Shown here in pieces: positions 45,292 to 54,480 of a stretch of DNA of 64,000 bases. Positions within the stretch are counted from its first letter, which is position 1, and each line of letters opens with the position of its first letter. The stretch comes from Calothrix sp. PCC 7103 (GTDB lineage Bacteria > Cyanobacteriota > Cyanobacteriia > Cyanobacteriales > Nostocaceae), in contig NZ_KB217478.1 of assembly GCF_000331305.1 (NCBI RefSeq), forward strand, positions 1,270,564 to 1,334,563, given 5' to 3'. Below the pieces are notes generated by a model. The model worked only from the letters and a program-made list of their open reading frames with translations. It searched no databases and was not told where the DNA came from. A program made the translations under genes and the position numbers.

Positions 45292-47430
45292 ATGAACATG
45301 CGAGTTACCGTTGGACCCCCATCATTAACAATCAACCACGGCAGCACTTTTATGGTGACTGACTTAGATGGGCAGATTAATCAAGATAAATTTTTGGGTA
45401 TTTTTACAGACGATACTCGTTTTTTAAGTTACTACGCTCTTTATGCCGATGCTTTACCTTGGATTCGTTTGCGGTCTACAACACCAAGATATTATGCTGC
45501 ACAAGTTTATCTGACAAATCCAGAATTGACAACTGAAGATGGAGTTATTCCCAAAGGCGCCTTATCACTAACTGTGGGTAGAACAGTAGAAGGAGGTATT
45601 CACGAAGATATAGACATAACAAATTATAGTACAAAGAAAGTTAGTTTTAGTTTTGAAATTGCCCTACGTTCAGACTTTGCCGATATTTTGGAAGTGCAGC
45701 AAGGTAAAATTATACGTCGAGGATGCATCGAAACAAGATGGGATAAAGAGCGTAACGAATTACATACGACTTATAAAAATAAAGATTTTTCTCGCAGCAT
45801 AATTTACCAATTGCGTAACTATACATCTCAACCTCATTATGCCAACGGTCGCGTTACCTTTGAAATTGCATTAGAACCAGGCGCCAGTTGGCATACCTGT
45901 GGTAATTTTATTCTAGTTTTAGATAAATTAACGCGCGAGCCTTTAAATATATGTTATGACTCTGCTGTGAATACTGAAGTTAATTCTAAATTAGAACAAT
46001 TGAATCAAAAATGGGTTGAGTCAGTCACCGAACTAACGACAGCAAACGAGGAAGTATATCGAGTATACAAACAATCTGTCAGAGATTTAGCGGCATTACG
46101 ACTATATGATTATGATTTAGGTGATGATATTTGGCTACCTGCTGCTGGTGTTCCGAAGTTTGTAACAATTTTTGGACGTGACAGTTTAATTGCTAGCTTA
46201 CAGGCTACAACAGTTCATCCTGGCTTTGCACGCGGTGCCTTAAAAAAGTTATCACAACTACAAGCTACAACATGGGATGATTGGCGTGATTCTGAACCAG
46301 GTAAAATTTTACATGAAATACGCAACGGTGAATTAGCGCATTTCCAAAAGGTACCTCATATACCTTATTATGGTACTGCCGATGCAACTGTATTATATTT
46401 AATAGTTTTGCATGAAACGTGGAAATGGTTAGGGGATAATTCATTACTTAACTCATATAGAGATACAGCATTACGCTGTTTAGAGTGGATTGATAATTAT
46501 GGTGATTTAGACGGTGATGGTTTTCAAGAATATAAAACTCGTTCGAGTAACGGTATAGAGAACCAAGGTTGGAAAGATTCAGGAGATGCAATAGTGTATC
46601 CTGATGGTAGTAAGGTCTCGGCGCCGAAAGCCTTGTGTGAACTCCAAGGTTATGTATATGATGCCTGGATACGTATGGCTGAAGTATTCGATGCTTTGGA
46701 TGAATGCTCGTATGCCAACTCGCTACGCAGCAAAGCATCGCAACTCCAAGCGAAGTTTGAAAAACACTTTTGGTGCGATGATATAGGTTATTATGCGTTT
46801 GCACTCGATAAAGACAAACAGCCAGTTAAAACTATTGCTTCAAATCCAGGTCACTGTCTATGGAGTGGTATTGTAAGTAAAGAGCGTGCGAGTCGTGTAG
46901 TTGAAAAACTTATGGCGCCAGATATGTTTACAGGTTGGGGAATAAGAACATTATCAGCAGAAAATCCAGCATTTAACCCATTTTCTTATCATCTTGGTTC
47001 AATTTGGCCTCATGACAATGGTATTATTGCACTAGGATTAAAAAAATATGGTTTCACCGAAGAAGTAGCTCGTGTGGCACGTAGTCTGTTTGAAGCTGCC
47101 AGCTATTTTGCATCTTACCGTATCCCTGAAGTATATGCAGGTATTGAGGAAAAACCAGGCGCCTTTCCAGTTCCTTATATAGAGGCAAATGTACCACAAG
47201 CCTGGGCAGCAGGTTCAATATTCCAGCTTTTACAAGCAATACTCGGTCTTACTGCTGATGCACCAAACAACAAACTTTACGTCAACCCCTGTTTACCAGC
47301 TTGGTTGCCAGAAATCACATTGCGTCGTTTAGAAATTGGTAATAGTAAAGTTGATTTAAAATTTTGGCATCAAGATGGGGAAACTCACTGGGATGCTTCA
47401 GTTGCATCAGGTGATATTGAAGTGAGATAG
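45292..47430 (+). CDS. Glycogen-debranching-type amylo-alpha-1,6-glucosidase
   Basis: The 712-aa protein has an N-terminal beta-sandwich (GDE_N-like; GSTFMVTDLDGQINQDKF near the start) and a C-terminal (alpha/alpha)6 barrel with WLPAAGVPKFVTIFGRDS, YKTRSSNGIENQGWKDSGDA and LGSIWPHDNGIIALG. It resembles archaeal and cyanobacterial debranching proteins distinct from GlgX. Substrate may be glycogen or another glucan or glucosylated polymer. It starts 3 bases after the pentapeptide gene. Confidence 0.82.
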   Translation: MNMRVTVGPPSLTINHGSTFMVTDLDGQINQDKFLGIFTDDTRFLSYYALYADALPWIRLRSTTPRYYAAQVYLTNPELTTEDGVIPKGALSLTVGRTVEGGIHEDIDITNYSTKKVSFSFEIALRSDFADILEVQQGKIIRRGCIETRWDKERNELHTTYKNKDFSRSIIYQLRNYTSQPHYANGRVTFEIALEPGASWHTCGNFILVLDKLTREPLNICYDSAVNTEVNSKLEQLNQKWVESVTELTTANEEVYRVYKQSVRDLAALRLYDYDLGDDIWLPAAGVPKFVTIFGRDSLIASLQATTVHPGFARGALKKLSQLQATTWDDWRDSEPGKILHEIRNGELAHFQKVPHIPYYGTADATVLYLIVLHETWKWLGDNSLLNSYRDTALRCLEWIDNYGDLDGDGFQEYKTRSSNGIENQGWKDSGDAIVYPDGSKVSAPKALCELQGYVYDAWIRMAEVFDALDECSYANSLRSKASQLQAKFEKHFWCDDIGYYAFALDKDKQPVKTIASNPGHCLWSGIVSKERASRVVEKLMAPDMFTGWGIRTLSAENPAFNPFSYHLGSIWPHDNGIIALGLKKYGFTEEVARVARSLFEAASYFASYRIPEVYAGIEEKPGAFPVPYIEANVPQAWAAGSIFQLLQAILGLTADAPNNKLYVNPCLPAWLPEITLRRLEIGNSKVDLKFWHQDGETHWDASVASGDIEVR

Positions 47431-47949
47431 TAAGCTTATAAACGAAAGTAGACGAAAACACATAAACGAATGTTCCCGACAAATAATTGAAACTCAATAA
47501 TCATTCCAGAGACAGAGAAAAACGGAGCTAGAGCGTCCTAGCCAGAGATAGATGTACTTTAACACCAATAAAAGCTATTTAATATATATAACGAAAGGTA
47601 TTTCTCTATGGAGGAGCTAAATAATATTTATCACCTCGATAGACAAACATCTTGCCAACATCATAAAAATAGGTTATTTGACGAATGATTTAAGAATTTT
47701 ATCTCAAGATTTTAAGAGAAAGTGATTAAGAACATACTAAGATGACAGAAGCAGCGCTAATTATCCTTCTTCCTCACTACTTTGTTCTTAATTTAAGAAA
47801 CCAGAAACCGGGTTTCTAAGTAAAATCGTTGTTTTCATTATAAGATATCGACAAAGAAAGCCGGTTTCTACGGTTTCTAATATTCGTACTCACACATATA
47901 GAAAATAGCACAACGTATCAATTTAGCCATTTCGCAGGAGTGAATTTGA
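47431..47949. other. 519-bp intergenic region
   Basis: No convincing gene; a 26-codon frame at 47609 has no support. A perfect palindrome AGAAACCGGGTTTCT lies at 47803-47817 with a partial AGCCGGTTTCT copy near 47860. Near the end, AGGAG precedes the SLH gene start by 9 bases. Confidence 0.45.
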
Positions 47950-49659
47950 ATGTTTAGTAATTTGCATCGGTTATTAGCAAGTACTGTAATGGTAATGGGA
48001 GTCTCCCTTGGTGCAGTTAGTCCTGCCGTAATTTCCACCTCAGTTCAAGCTCAGGAAACAGTTCGTGGTAACGCATCAGATTTAAGAATCCCATCCAAAA
48101 AAATATCTCAAACACCTACTCCAACACAAGGAACCGTCAGCTTTCCTGATGTCAGCCAAGATTATTGGGCAAGTCCTTTTATTCAAGCGCTTGCAGAAAG
48201 AAACATAATTGCAGGTTTTCCTGATGGTACTTATAAACCAGAACAACCTGTAACCCGCGCTGAATTTGCAGCAATTATTCAAAAAGCTTTCAATCAAAAC
48301 CGGGTACGACAGCTACCAACAGGTGGTTTTAGAGATATACGCTCCAACTTCTGGGCAGCACAAGCAATTACAACAGCTTTTGAAACAGGCTTTTTATCTG
48401 GTTATCCAGATAATACCTTCCGACCAAATCAGCAGATAACCAAGGTACAAGCAGTGGTTTCATTAGCTAGTGGTTTAGGATTAACTGGTGGTGACACAGC
48501 AATTCTGACCAGCTTCTACACAGATGCAAATGCTATTCCTACTTATGCAGTATCTCAAGTTGCTGGCGCCACACAAGCAAGTGTCGTTGTTAATTATCCA
48601 GACATCAGAGTATTTAATCCAGAAGTACCACTAACACGTGCAGATGCTGCTGCACACGTGTACCAAGCATTAGTAAGACAAGGAAGATTGCAACCTATTG
48701 CAAGCAACTTACCTGCGGCGAGTTATATAGTAGGTAGTACCCAAACTGGTACAACTCCTCCAGGTGGTCAAACAGGTAGCGATATTGTTACCACGGCATC
48801 GGCAAGCAATTCATTTACAGTTTTAGCCTCGTTGTTAAGAACAGCAGGTTTAGCAGAAAGCTTGCAACAGGGTGGACCATTCACAGTATTTGCTCCTACA
48901 GACGAAGCATTTGCAGCACTACCAAAAGAAACTCTAGACCGCTTACAACAGCCAGAAAACCGAGAAACTTTAATTAGAATATTAACTTATCACGTTGTAC
49001 CTGGACAGTTAACAGCTAGCCAATTAAGAACTGGTGAAATAAACACTGCCGAAGGTAAACCAGTTAATGTGAATGTTAATACATCTGAAAATCGAGTCAC
49101 AATTAATAACGCTCAAGTAACTCAGGCAGACATTTCAGCTAGTAACGGTGTTATCCACGCCATTAACAGAGTTTTAGTACCATCCGATATCAGCTTAAAC
49201 CTTGGTTCGCAAGGACAAGCAGGAGTTGACCCAGGTCGTGCAACCCGTGGTGGTAGAAGCTATATCGGCGCTGCAGGTAATATTGGTATAACTGGTGGTG
49301 GTGGCTCATCACTTGGTGAAGGTAATTTCGCGGTCATCAGTAAAATAGGCTTGACAAATAATTTCTCAGTGCGTCCAAGCGCCGTATTTGGAGACAACAC
49401 AACAGTATTAGTGCCCTTAACATTTGACTTGGCACCACGTGCAGCTAACCCAACAGGAGGCCAAGCATTCGCAATATCACCTTACATTGGTGCGGGTGTT
49501 GCCATTGAAACCGATGACGATGCCGAAGTCGGACTGCTATTAACTGGTGGTTTAGACATCCCACTAGGTTCTCGTTTCACACTTAACGGTGGTGTAAATG
49601 CAGCATTTCTTGATGAAACCGATGTTGGCATACAAGTAGGTGTAGGCTTCAACTTCTAA
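47950..49659 (+). CDS. Outer-membrane protein with SLH, fasciclin and beta-barrel domains
   Basis: The 569-aa protein has a signal peptide (MFSNLHRLLASTVMVMGVSL, cleavage after VQAQ), then three SLH repeats (FPDVSQDYWASPFIQALAER; FRDIRSNFWAAQAITTAFET; a degenerate third), a FAS1 domain (SFTVLASLLRTAGLAESLQQ, then GPFTVFAPTDEAFAALP and YHVVPGQLTASQL) and a C-terminal glycine-rich region ending in VGIQVGVGFNF, the aromatic end typical of an outer-membrane barrel. SLH would bind peptidoglycan. AGGAG precedes the ATG. A second FAS1 protein lies 1.2 kb away. Confidence 0.75.
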   Translation: MFSNLHRLLASTVMVMGVSLGAVSPAVISTSVQAQETVRGNASDLRIPSKKISQTPTPTQGTVSFPDVSQDYWASPFIQALAERNIIAGFPDGTYKPEQPVTRAEFAAIIQKAFNQNRVRQLPTGGFRDIRSNFWAAQAITTAFETGFLSGYPDNTFRPNQQITKVQAVVSLASGLGLTGGDTAILTSFYTDANAIPTYAVSQVAGATQASVVVNYPDIRVFNPEVPLTRADAAAHVYQALVRQGRLQPIASNLPAASYIVGSTQTGTTPPGGQTGSDIVTTASASNSFTVLASLLRTAGLAESLQQGGPFTVFAPTDEAFAALPKETLDRLQQPENRETLIRILTYHVVPGQLTASQLRTGEINTAEGKPVNVNVNTSENRVTINNAQVTQADISASNGVIHAINRVLVPSDISLNLGSQGQAGVDPGRATRGGRSYIGAAGNIGITGGGGSSLGEGNFAVISKIGLTNNFSVRPSAVFGDNTTVLVPLTFDLAPRAANPTGGQAFAISPYIGAGVAIETDDDAEVGLLLTGGLDIPLGSRFTLNGGVNAAFLDETDVGIQVGVGFNF

Positions 49660-49678
49660 TCTTGTAGCTTATCTTGTG

Positions 49679-49699
49679 GCACAGGCATCCTGCCTGTGC
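49679..49699. repeat. REP-like hairpin, copy at the SLH gene end
   Basis: GCACAGGCA-TCC-TGCCTGTGC, 20 nt after the SLH/fasciclin stop; likely a terminator. Confidence 0.7.
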
Positions 49700-49809
49700 A
49701 TTCAAAGTCATTATATTTTAGCCGTTAACAGTATACTAGATTGACTTGCACTAAAATGCCAAAACTATTAAACTAAGTCTATAAACTAAGTTTACTAAAG
49801 CGTTAAATC

Positions 49810-50052
49810 GTGGAAACAGTAAATATTCATCAAGCAAAGACGAATCTCTCGCGACTTTTATCGCGTGTTGAACTGGGAGAAGAAATCATTATTTCAAATC
49901 GAGGTATTCCGGTTGCTAAGTTAGTACCATTTCGCTCCTCATCAAATCGACTGAGTAGTTTAGGGCTAGACAAAGGGCGTTTTGTAGTACCAGAAGATTT
50001 TAACGCTCCCTTACCCGAAGATATATTAGCAGCATTTGAAGGTGACGCTTAA
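49810..50052 (+). CDS. Type II antitoxin, Phd/YefM family
   Basis: The 80-aa protein begins with GTG (METVNIHQAKTNLSRLLSRV), then EEIIISNRGIPVAKLVPF, the Phd/YefM DNA-binding fold. The disordered C-terminus (PEDFNAPLPEDILAAFEGDA) would wrap the toxin. The stop is directly followed by the toxin start, a classical TA operon, and the antitoxin should repress it. Confidence 0.88.
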   Translation: METVNIHQAKTNLSRLLSRVELGEEIIISNRGIPVAKLVPFRSSSNRLSSLGLDKGRFVVPEDFNAPLPEDILAAFEGDA

Positions 50053-50436
50053 GTGAAACTATTGCTGGATACACAATGTTGGTTGTGGTGGTTTGCCGAA
50101 CCAGAGCGTTTGAATGAGGATATAATAACTCAGATTGCCGACGAAGCGAATGAATTATGGTTTTCCGTTGCTAGCATTTGGGAAATAGGCATAAAAGTTT
50201 CTATAGGAAAATTACCACTGCCAGAACCACTCGACAGTTATATTTCCAGTCGAATGGCAGAACTCGGAGTTCAATTGCTTGACATTAGGGCAAATCATGC
50301 TGTAAAAGCATCTTCATTGCCCTTGCATCATCGTGACCCCTTTGACAGAATGTTGATTGCACAGGCAATAATTGAAGACATGACGCTCGTAAGTGCTGAT
50401 TCTATGTTCAGACAATACGATGTTTCCATTCTTTAA
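50053..50436 (+). CDS. PIN-domain toxin (VapC family)
   Basis: The 127-aa protein has the PIN acidic residues: LLDTQ near residue 5, SIWEIGIK in the centre, and DPFDRMLIAQA, then SADSMF at the end. PIN toxins are Mg-dependent RNases, often cutting tRNA. GTG at 50053 follows the antitoxin stop directly. The Cys in LLDTQCWLWW where His-Ala-Leu is common is a minor variant. Confidence 0.88.
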   Translation: MKLLLDTQCWLWWFAEPERLNEDIITQIADEANELWFSVASIWEIGIKVSIGKLPLPEPLDSYISSRMAELGVQLLDIRANHAVKASSLPLHHRDPFDRMLIAQAIIEDMTLVSADSMFRQYDVSIL

Positions 50437-50853
50437 ACTGTTGAAACTCCGCGACTAACCCTTTGGGTATAGTCTCGGATTCTGAAAGACTTGGCTGGTC
50501 GTCTTCACAACATCCCATACCTTCATCGCAATACAAGTTGCTCTGGCACAGCGGGGTTGACAGGCTCACCATCCAACGACAGTGATATCTCCTTAAAGGT
50601 GTTTCGTCCGTAACTTTCTGGCTGACCACCAGTAGGGTTTTATCCAATATTATCTTATCAATATTTTGACAATTATTCAACCCTGAATCTCCCTGTCAAA
50701 CATAAATGTTTGATTCGGTCAAAAAATATTTCACAATTGTCGCGCCATTCCCCTACACCCAAACTTCGTTATGGGTGCAGTACCCTGGCTGTTTTAGATG
50801 GATAAGGAGTAAAGGGTAAAAGAAAAAATCTTACCCTTTCCTCCTTTACACTT
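50437..50853. other. 417-bp region, possible relic of an IS200/IS605 or TnpB-type element
   Basis: A perfect dyad GACTA-TACCC-AAA-GGGT-TAGTC (read on the minus strand, about 50453-50475) and several further short hairpins are present. A 90-codon minus-strand frame (50408-50680) overlaps the toxin end and looks like an accidental or decayed coding stretch. Such a region, with a hairpin near its 3' end, resembles the 3' end of tnpB-type elements but no protein motif confirms it. Confidence 0.3.
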
Positions 50854-51513
50854 CTATTTAAAGTTAGGTGGTAAAAGTACCTTATCAACTACGTGAACAA
50901 CACCATTACTTGCAGGAATATCAGCTTGCACAACTTTGGCGCCATTAACAGTAACACCTGTATCAACAGATACTTTAAGCGATTGACCTTCTACAGTATT
51001 AACGTTTCCAGATTTTAATTGGCTTGATGTAACTTTTCCAGGTACAACATGATAACCAAGAAGCTGAACTAATTTTTGCTTGTTGGCTGGTTTTAACAAG
51101 TTATCCACAGTACCTGTTGGTAAAGCATTAAAAGCTGCATCGGTAGGTGCAAATACAGTGTAAGAACCTTGCCCACCCAAATTTTGCTCTAAACCAGCTG
51201 CTTTAACTGCCTTTGTTAAAATTGTAAACTGCCCTTGGCTTGATGCAGCTTGTGCTAATTGTCCTAAATTTTGACTTCCTGTTGTGGCACCTGTTGTAGG
51301 AGTTGGTGAAGCTGTTACAGTCACAGTTTCAGTAGGTGCAGCAGTAACAGTAGGAATTTCTGCAACAGGTGAGGTATTTGGATTTGCGGTTTCCACAGCC
51401 GAAGGAGTTGTTGTATTATCAGATGTTGGTTGTCCGCAAGCTGATAAAGCAATGGCGCTACTCAGTAATAATGTGCTTAAAAACGTCTTTCTTAACATTC
51501 CAATTGCCTTCAT
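50854..51513 (-). CDS. Fasciclin (FAS1) domain lipoprotein
   Basis: The 219-aa protein has a lipoprotein signal (FLSTLLLSSAIALSACGQPT, lipobox LSAC), a Thr/Pro-rich linker (about 30-75) and one FAS1 domain (FTILTKAVKAAGLEQNLGGQ, then SYTVFAPTDAAFNALP and LGYHVVPGKVTSSQL). It is likely anchored in the membrane facing the periplasm and involved in adhesion or wall contacts. A second in-frame ATG at residue 6 is a possible start. Confidence 0.82.
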   Translation of the reverse strand: MKAIGMLRKTFLSTLLLSSAIALSACGQPTSDNTTTPSAVETANPNTSPVAEIPTVTAAPTETVTVTASPTPTTGATTGSQNLGQLAQAASSQGQFTILTKAVKAAGLEQNLGGQGSYTVFAPTDAAFNALPTGTVDNLLKPANKQKLVQLLGYHVVPGKVTSSQLKSGNVNTVEGQSLKVSVDTGVTVNGAKVVQADIPASNGVVHVVDKVLLPPNFK

Positions 51514-51637
51514 TGCTTTTTATAGAAAAACTCTATGTTTTACAAAAGTTAATAGAATATTTTTAATAATTTCTCTGTCTAATGGCATAAATAAGGCATA
51601 AGCAACCTTATTTTTTGACATATAGCACAATTTAATC

Positions 51638-51994
51638 ATGCAACTAACACCATTACACACAGCAATACTCGTCACTGACTTAGAAAAAGCCGAGCATTTC
51701 TACGGTGAAGTATTGGGAATGTCAAAAATTGACCGAGTAATGAAGTTTCCGGGTACGTGGTATCAAATTGGAGATTACCAGCTTCATTTAATTGTGGCGC
51801 CAGAAGTCGCAAATAAGCCCAAACACGAAAAATGGGGACGCAACCCCCATATAGCTTTTTCAGTTTCCGACTTAGATGCCGCTAAACAGCGGCTATTAAA
51901 TTATAACTTCCCAATACAACCAAGTGCGTCAGGGCGCCCAGCAATTTTTACTCAAGACCCGGATGGAAATGTGATTGAGTTAGGTCAACTATAA
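51638..51994 (+). CDS. VOC/glyoxalase-fold protein
   Basis: The 118-aa protein is one VOC fold: LHTAILVTDLEKAEHFYGEV, then HIAFSVSDLDAAKQRLL and FTQDPDGNVIELGQ. Metal ligands by family pattern are His 7, His 53, His 72 and Glu 115 or nearby. It could act on small electrophiles such as methylglyoxal or an antibiotic; not decided by sequence. It is 24 bp upstream of the serine-recombinase-like gene. Confidence 0.72.
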   Translation: MQLTPLHTAILVTDLEKAEHFYGEVLGMSKIDRVMKFPGTWYQIGDYQLHLIVAPEVANKPKHEKWGRNPHIAFSVSDLDAAKQRLLNYNFPIQPSASGRPAIFTQDPDGNVIELGQL

Positions 51995-52018
51995 TATAGT
52001 CATTACCGTAAGTACACT

Positions 52019-53317
52019 ATGACGGTTTTTGCTTATTCTTACACCGACCCACTTTTAGATGTTACACCCGAACCAAATAGTTGGGGGTGGGAGGTTGACC
52101 GAGTTTATGAGGACTTGGGAAAACGCGAACAACTACAAAATTTACTAACAGACTGTCGAAACAACCCTCCAAAATATCTGTTGATTCGTACTTTGGAAGA
52201 ATTGGGTGATAATTTGGAGCAAGTCAGCGTGCTGATTACAGAATTAAAAGCTTTAGGAATTACTTTAGTTGCAGTTGAGCAAAGCTATAATTCTTCAGAA
52301 AATACACTTAATCAACACATAGAACTAATTAATTTAATACAGCAAATTCAATATCAACATCGTAGTCGTCGCATTCGCCAAGGTCATGCTCGCAACCGTC
52401 TTAATGTGGCGCCTCCTCCGGGTAAAGTTCCTTACGGCTATCGTAGGGGTAAAGGTAAATACATAGTTGACCGTACCACAGCACTTGTCGTCAAAGACTT
52501 TTTCGAGAACTTCTTGCTTTACGGTTCATTACGAAATGCTGTAAGGTACATCGCAAAAAAATACAACAAAAAAATTTCTGTCACCACAGGAAAGCGCTGG
52601 TTAACAAATCAGGTATATAGAGGCAACACCGCATACCAGAATGGTGAAATTATCTCAGATACACATGTACCGATAATTACGAAAGAAGAAGCAGCACAAG
52701 TAGACAGGTTATTGCGTCGTAACAGTCGTTTAAGTACACGTTCCGCTAGCGCACCCCGTTCTTTAGCGGGTTTAGTAACTTGCAGCGAATGTAAATCACA
52801 CATGACTATTACGCGCGTTACTATACGCAAACAAACGAAAGAATATCTATATTTACGTCCCATCAACTGTCCTAAACAACCCAAATGCCAATCAGTACCT
52901 TATCAAGAAGTTTTAGGGAAAACGATTTCTGCTGTATGTCAAGACTTACCAAAAGCAGTTGAGGGAGTGAATTTTCCCCAACTAGATACAGTAAAAAGTC
53001 ACTTAGGACAAGAAATTGCGCGTGCAAATGCAATTTTAGAAAAAATTCCAGAATTCATTGAAACAGGTGTTCTAGACGAAGAGACAGCCAAACTTAGAAC
53101 TTATAAGCTTCGCACCGAAATTTCAGCAATGGAAGCGAAACTAGCAACACTTCCCCCTGTCAACTTACGTTCAGTAGCGCAAGCAGTATCAATTCCTCAA
53201 TTTTGGCTCGACCTCTCCGAACCTGAGCGACGATTTTACCTGCGCGAATTTATTAGAGAAATTCAACTCGTCCGTCAAGACAACTCTTGGGAATTACAAA
53301 TAATTTTTATTTTTTAG
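52019..53317 (+). CDS. Serine-recombinase-like protein with altered catalytic region
   Basis: The 432-aa protein has an N-terminal resolvase-like domain (TVFAYSYTDPLLD, then LIRTLEELGDNLEQV), the recombinase DNA-binding domain (IRQGHARNRLN, GKVPYGYRRG) and a zinc ribbon (CSECKSHM, then INCPKQPKC). Large serine recombinases show Y-x-R-x-S around the nucleophile; here it reads AYSYTD, with no Arg and no Ser in the expected spot. It resembles a form I recall as widespread and conserved in cyanobacteria, suggesting domestication to a non-recombination role, such as DNA binding. Confidence 0.7.
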   Translation: MTVFAYSYTDPLLDVTPEPNSWGWEVDRVYEDLGKREQLQNLLTDCRNNPPKYLLIRTLEELGDNLEQVSVLITELKALGITLVAVEQSYNSSENTLNQHIELINLIQQIQYQHRSRRIRQGHARNRLNVAPPPGKVPYGYRRGKGKYIVDRTTALVVKDFFENFLLYGSLRNAVRYIAKKYNKKISVTTGKRWLTNQVYRGNTAYQNGEIISDTHVPIITKEEAAQVDRLLRRNSRLSTRSASAPRSLAGLVTCSECKSHMTITRVTIRKQTKEYLYLRPINCPKQPKCQSVPYQEVLGKTISAVCQDLPKAVEGVNFPQLDTVKSHLGQEIARANAILEKIPEFIETGVLDEETAKLRTYKLRTEISAMEAKLATLPPVNLRSVAQAVSIPQFWLDLSEPERRFYLREFIREIQLVRQDNSWELQIIFIF

Positions 53318-53345
53318 TAAGTATTGTGGAATGGGCATCCTTGCC

Positions 53346-53571
53346 ATTAGTGTCAAGTTAAGCTAAAACTTACTACGTCAATAAGCATTTATGCTTAAAA
53401 ATTAGGTTTGAAACGAACAAAAAACGAACTTTTAATGGCGCCATAAATGCTTTGAAAATCAGCATCGCTCTGAAATTCCGTATAGAAGCAAGGCAAAAGT
53501 TAGTCTTTATACTTCGTCACTAACAAAACCTCTCGTTGACAAATGGTTTTAAACCTTAAGTTGACACCAAT
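53346..53571. mobile_element. MITE-like element, 226 bp
   Basis: The ends read ATTAGTGTCAAGTTAAGC and, in inverse, ATTGGTGTCAACTTAAGG (15 of 18 identical). GGCATCCTTGCC occurs on both sides (53334-53345 and 53572-53583), consistent with a target-site duplication of up to 12 bp. No reading frame for a transposase is inside, so it would move by a transposase elsewhere. Confidence 0.65.
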
Positions 53572-53737
53572 GGCATCCTTGCCCGTTCTAAACAAGCGGG
53601 CGCCATCGATGTAGAGGATGTTTGAGAAAATCAGCAACCCTCGTAAAAAAAGTTCTCAGGGCGTAAGTTGTTAGTAAGTAAATACAACAGCACCCAATAC
53701 TACTCGGTTAAGGATTTTTTGTAATGATTTCGCATGT

Positions 53738-53765
53738 GTAGAGACGCGATTAATCGCGTCTCTAC
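53738..53765. repeat. TGTAGAGACG-family palindrome, copy
   Basis: GTAGAGACGCGAT facing ATCGCGTCTCTAC around a TAAT-like centre, perfect, 28 bp. The same sequence is at 39220-39247. Confidence 0.75.
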
Positions 53766-53790
53766 GAGGTTTGCGGTTTATACAATTTTC

Positions 53791-54009
53791 TTAACCGAGC
53801 AGTATTGGGAGTCTTGCAAGAAGTTGTTCTAACTCAGGGTATTCATTGCGAACTTCTGCAACACGCTGCTGTGAAACGAAGGGGAAAGCATCAATTAAAG
53901 CTTTCGGACGCAAAGTTATCTCAGCACTATATACTAAATTCCATGCTTCTTTATATTTACCAGTACGGTCTAATTGTATAGCACGTTGTATTACAGGCAA
54001 AGCTTCCAA
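53791..54009 (-). CDS. Small hypothetical protein, 72 aa
   Basis: The product (MEALPVIQRAIQLDRTGKYK, then EAWNLVYSAEITLRPKALID) has a helix-turn-helix shape reminiscent of one TPR unit, but no family is recognised. It lies alone between two repeat-rich regions and has no ribosome-binding signal. Its reality is uncertain, resting on helix-like amphipathic pattern and absence of overlap with other genes. Confidence 0.3.
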   Translation of the reverse strand: MEALPVIQRAIQLDRTGKYKEAWNLVYSAEITLRPKALIDAFPFVSQQRVAEVRNEYPELEQLLARLPILLG

Positions 54010-54480
54010 TAAGGTTACTAAATTATGTAAGCTAGATGCTTGAAGCCCTTTTTGAAAAACACTTAAAAATATTTATAATAATTTACGCAGTATATTTTTG
54101 ATGTATTGAAACTCAAAGCAAATTTAGTAATGATAATATTGATATATTTATCTTTAGTCCTCTAAAAGAGGACTTTGGCTATTAGCATAGGGACTTACAG
54201 TCCCATGCGGTTAGGGATGTAGTAGTATTCACAAATACTGAGTAATATTAATTACAATATACAGCAGGTGCAATATGTAAGTTATCGAAATCTGAGAGAT
54301 TCTTCGCTGCGCTCAGAATGACAATTTACTACTTAAGTTTGGTTTCATTGTGATGTTGCAAATTTATTGATTATAGAACAGGCAGGGATGCCTGTTCCAC
54401 AATTTTAGATTTTACAGTTTCAGTTTAGATTTCCAGCTTGCAGTTCCAGCTTATAGCTTCATTTTTTTGGTAGCAGGGTT
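54010..54480. other. 471-bp intergenic region with hairpins and repeat fragments
   Basis: GTCCTCT-AAA-AGAGGAC (54157-54173) is a perfect hairpin followed by TTT, and GGGACTTACAGTCCC follows near 54192. A stretch around 54290-54325 (GATTCTTCGCTGCGCTCAGA, then ATGACAATT) is a dispersed repeat related to 21065-21115. A REP-like hairpin GAACAGGCA-GGGA-TGCCTGTTC lies at 54376-54397. Confidence 0.55.

Larger units (their letters stand above)
53318..53790. other. 473-bp region: REP-like hairpin interrupted by a MITE
   Basis: TTGTGGAATGGGCATCCTTG (53324-53343) is the start of a REP-like hairpin, and CGTTCTAAACAAG (53584-53596) resumes it. Between, a 226-bp unit carries imperfect terminal inverted repeats and is flanked by GGCATCCTTGCC on each side. 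A GTAGAGACG palindrome follows at 53738-53765, and a GGCGCC-bearing stretch lies at 53597-53605. Confidence 0.6.

Noticed and set aside
50408-50680. 90-aa minus-strand frame beside the toxin gene
   Set aside because: It overlaps the toxin end, has no start signal and no recognisable fold; listed only within the possible relic region.
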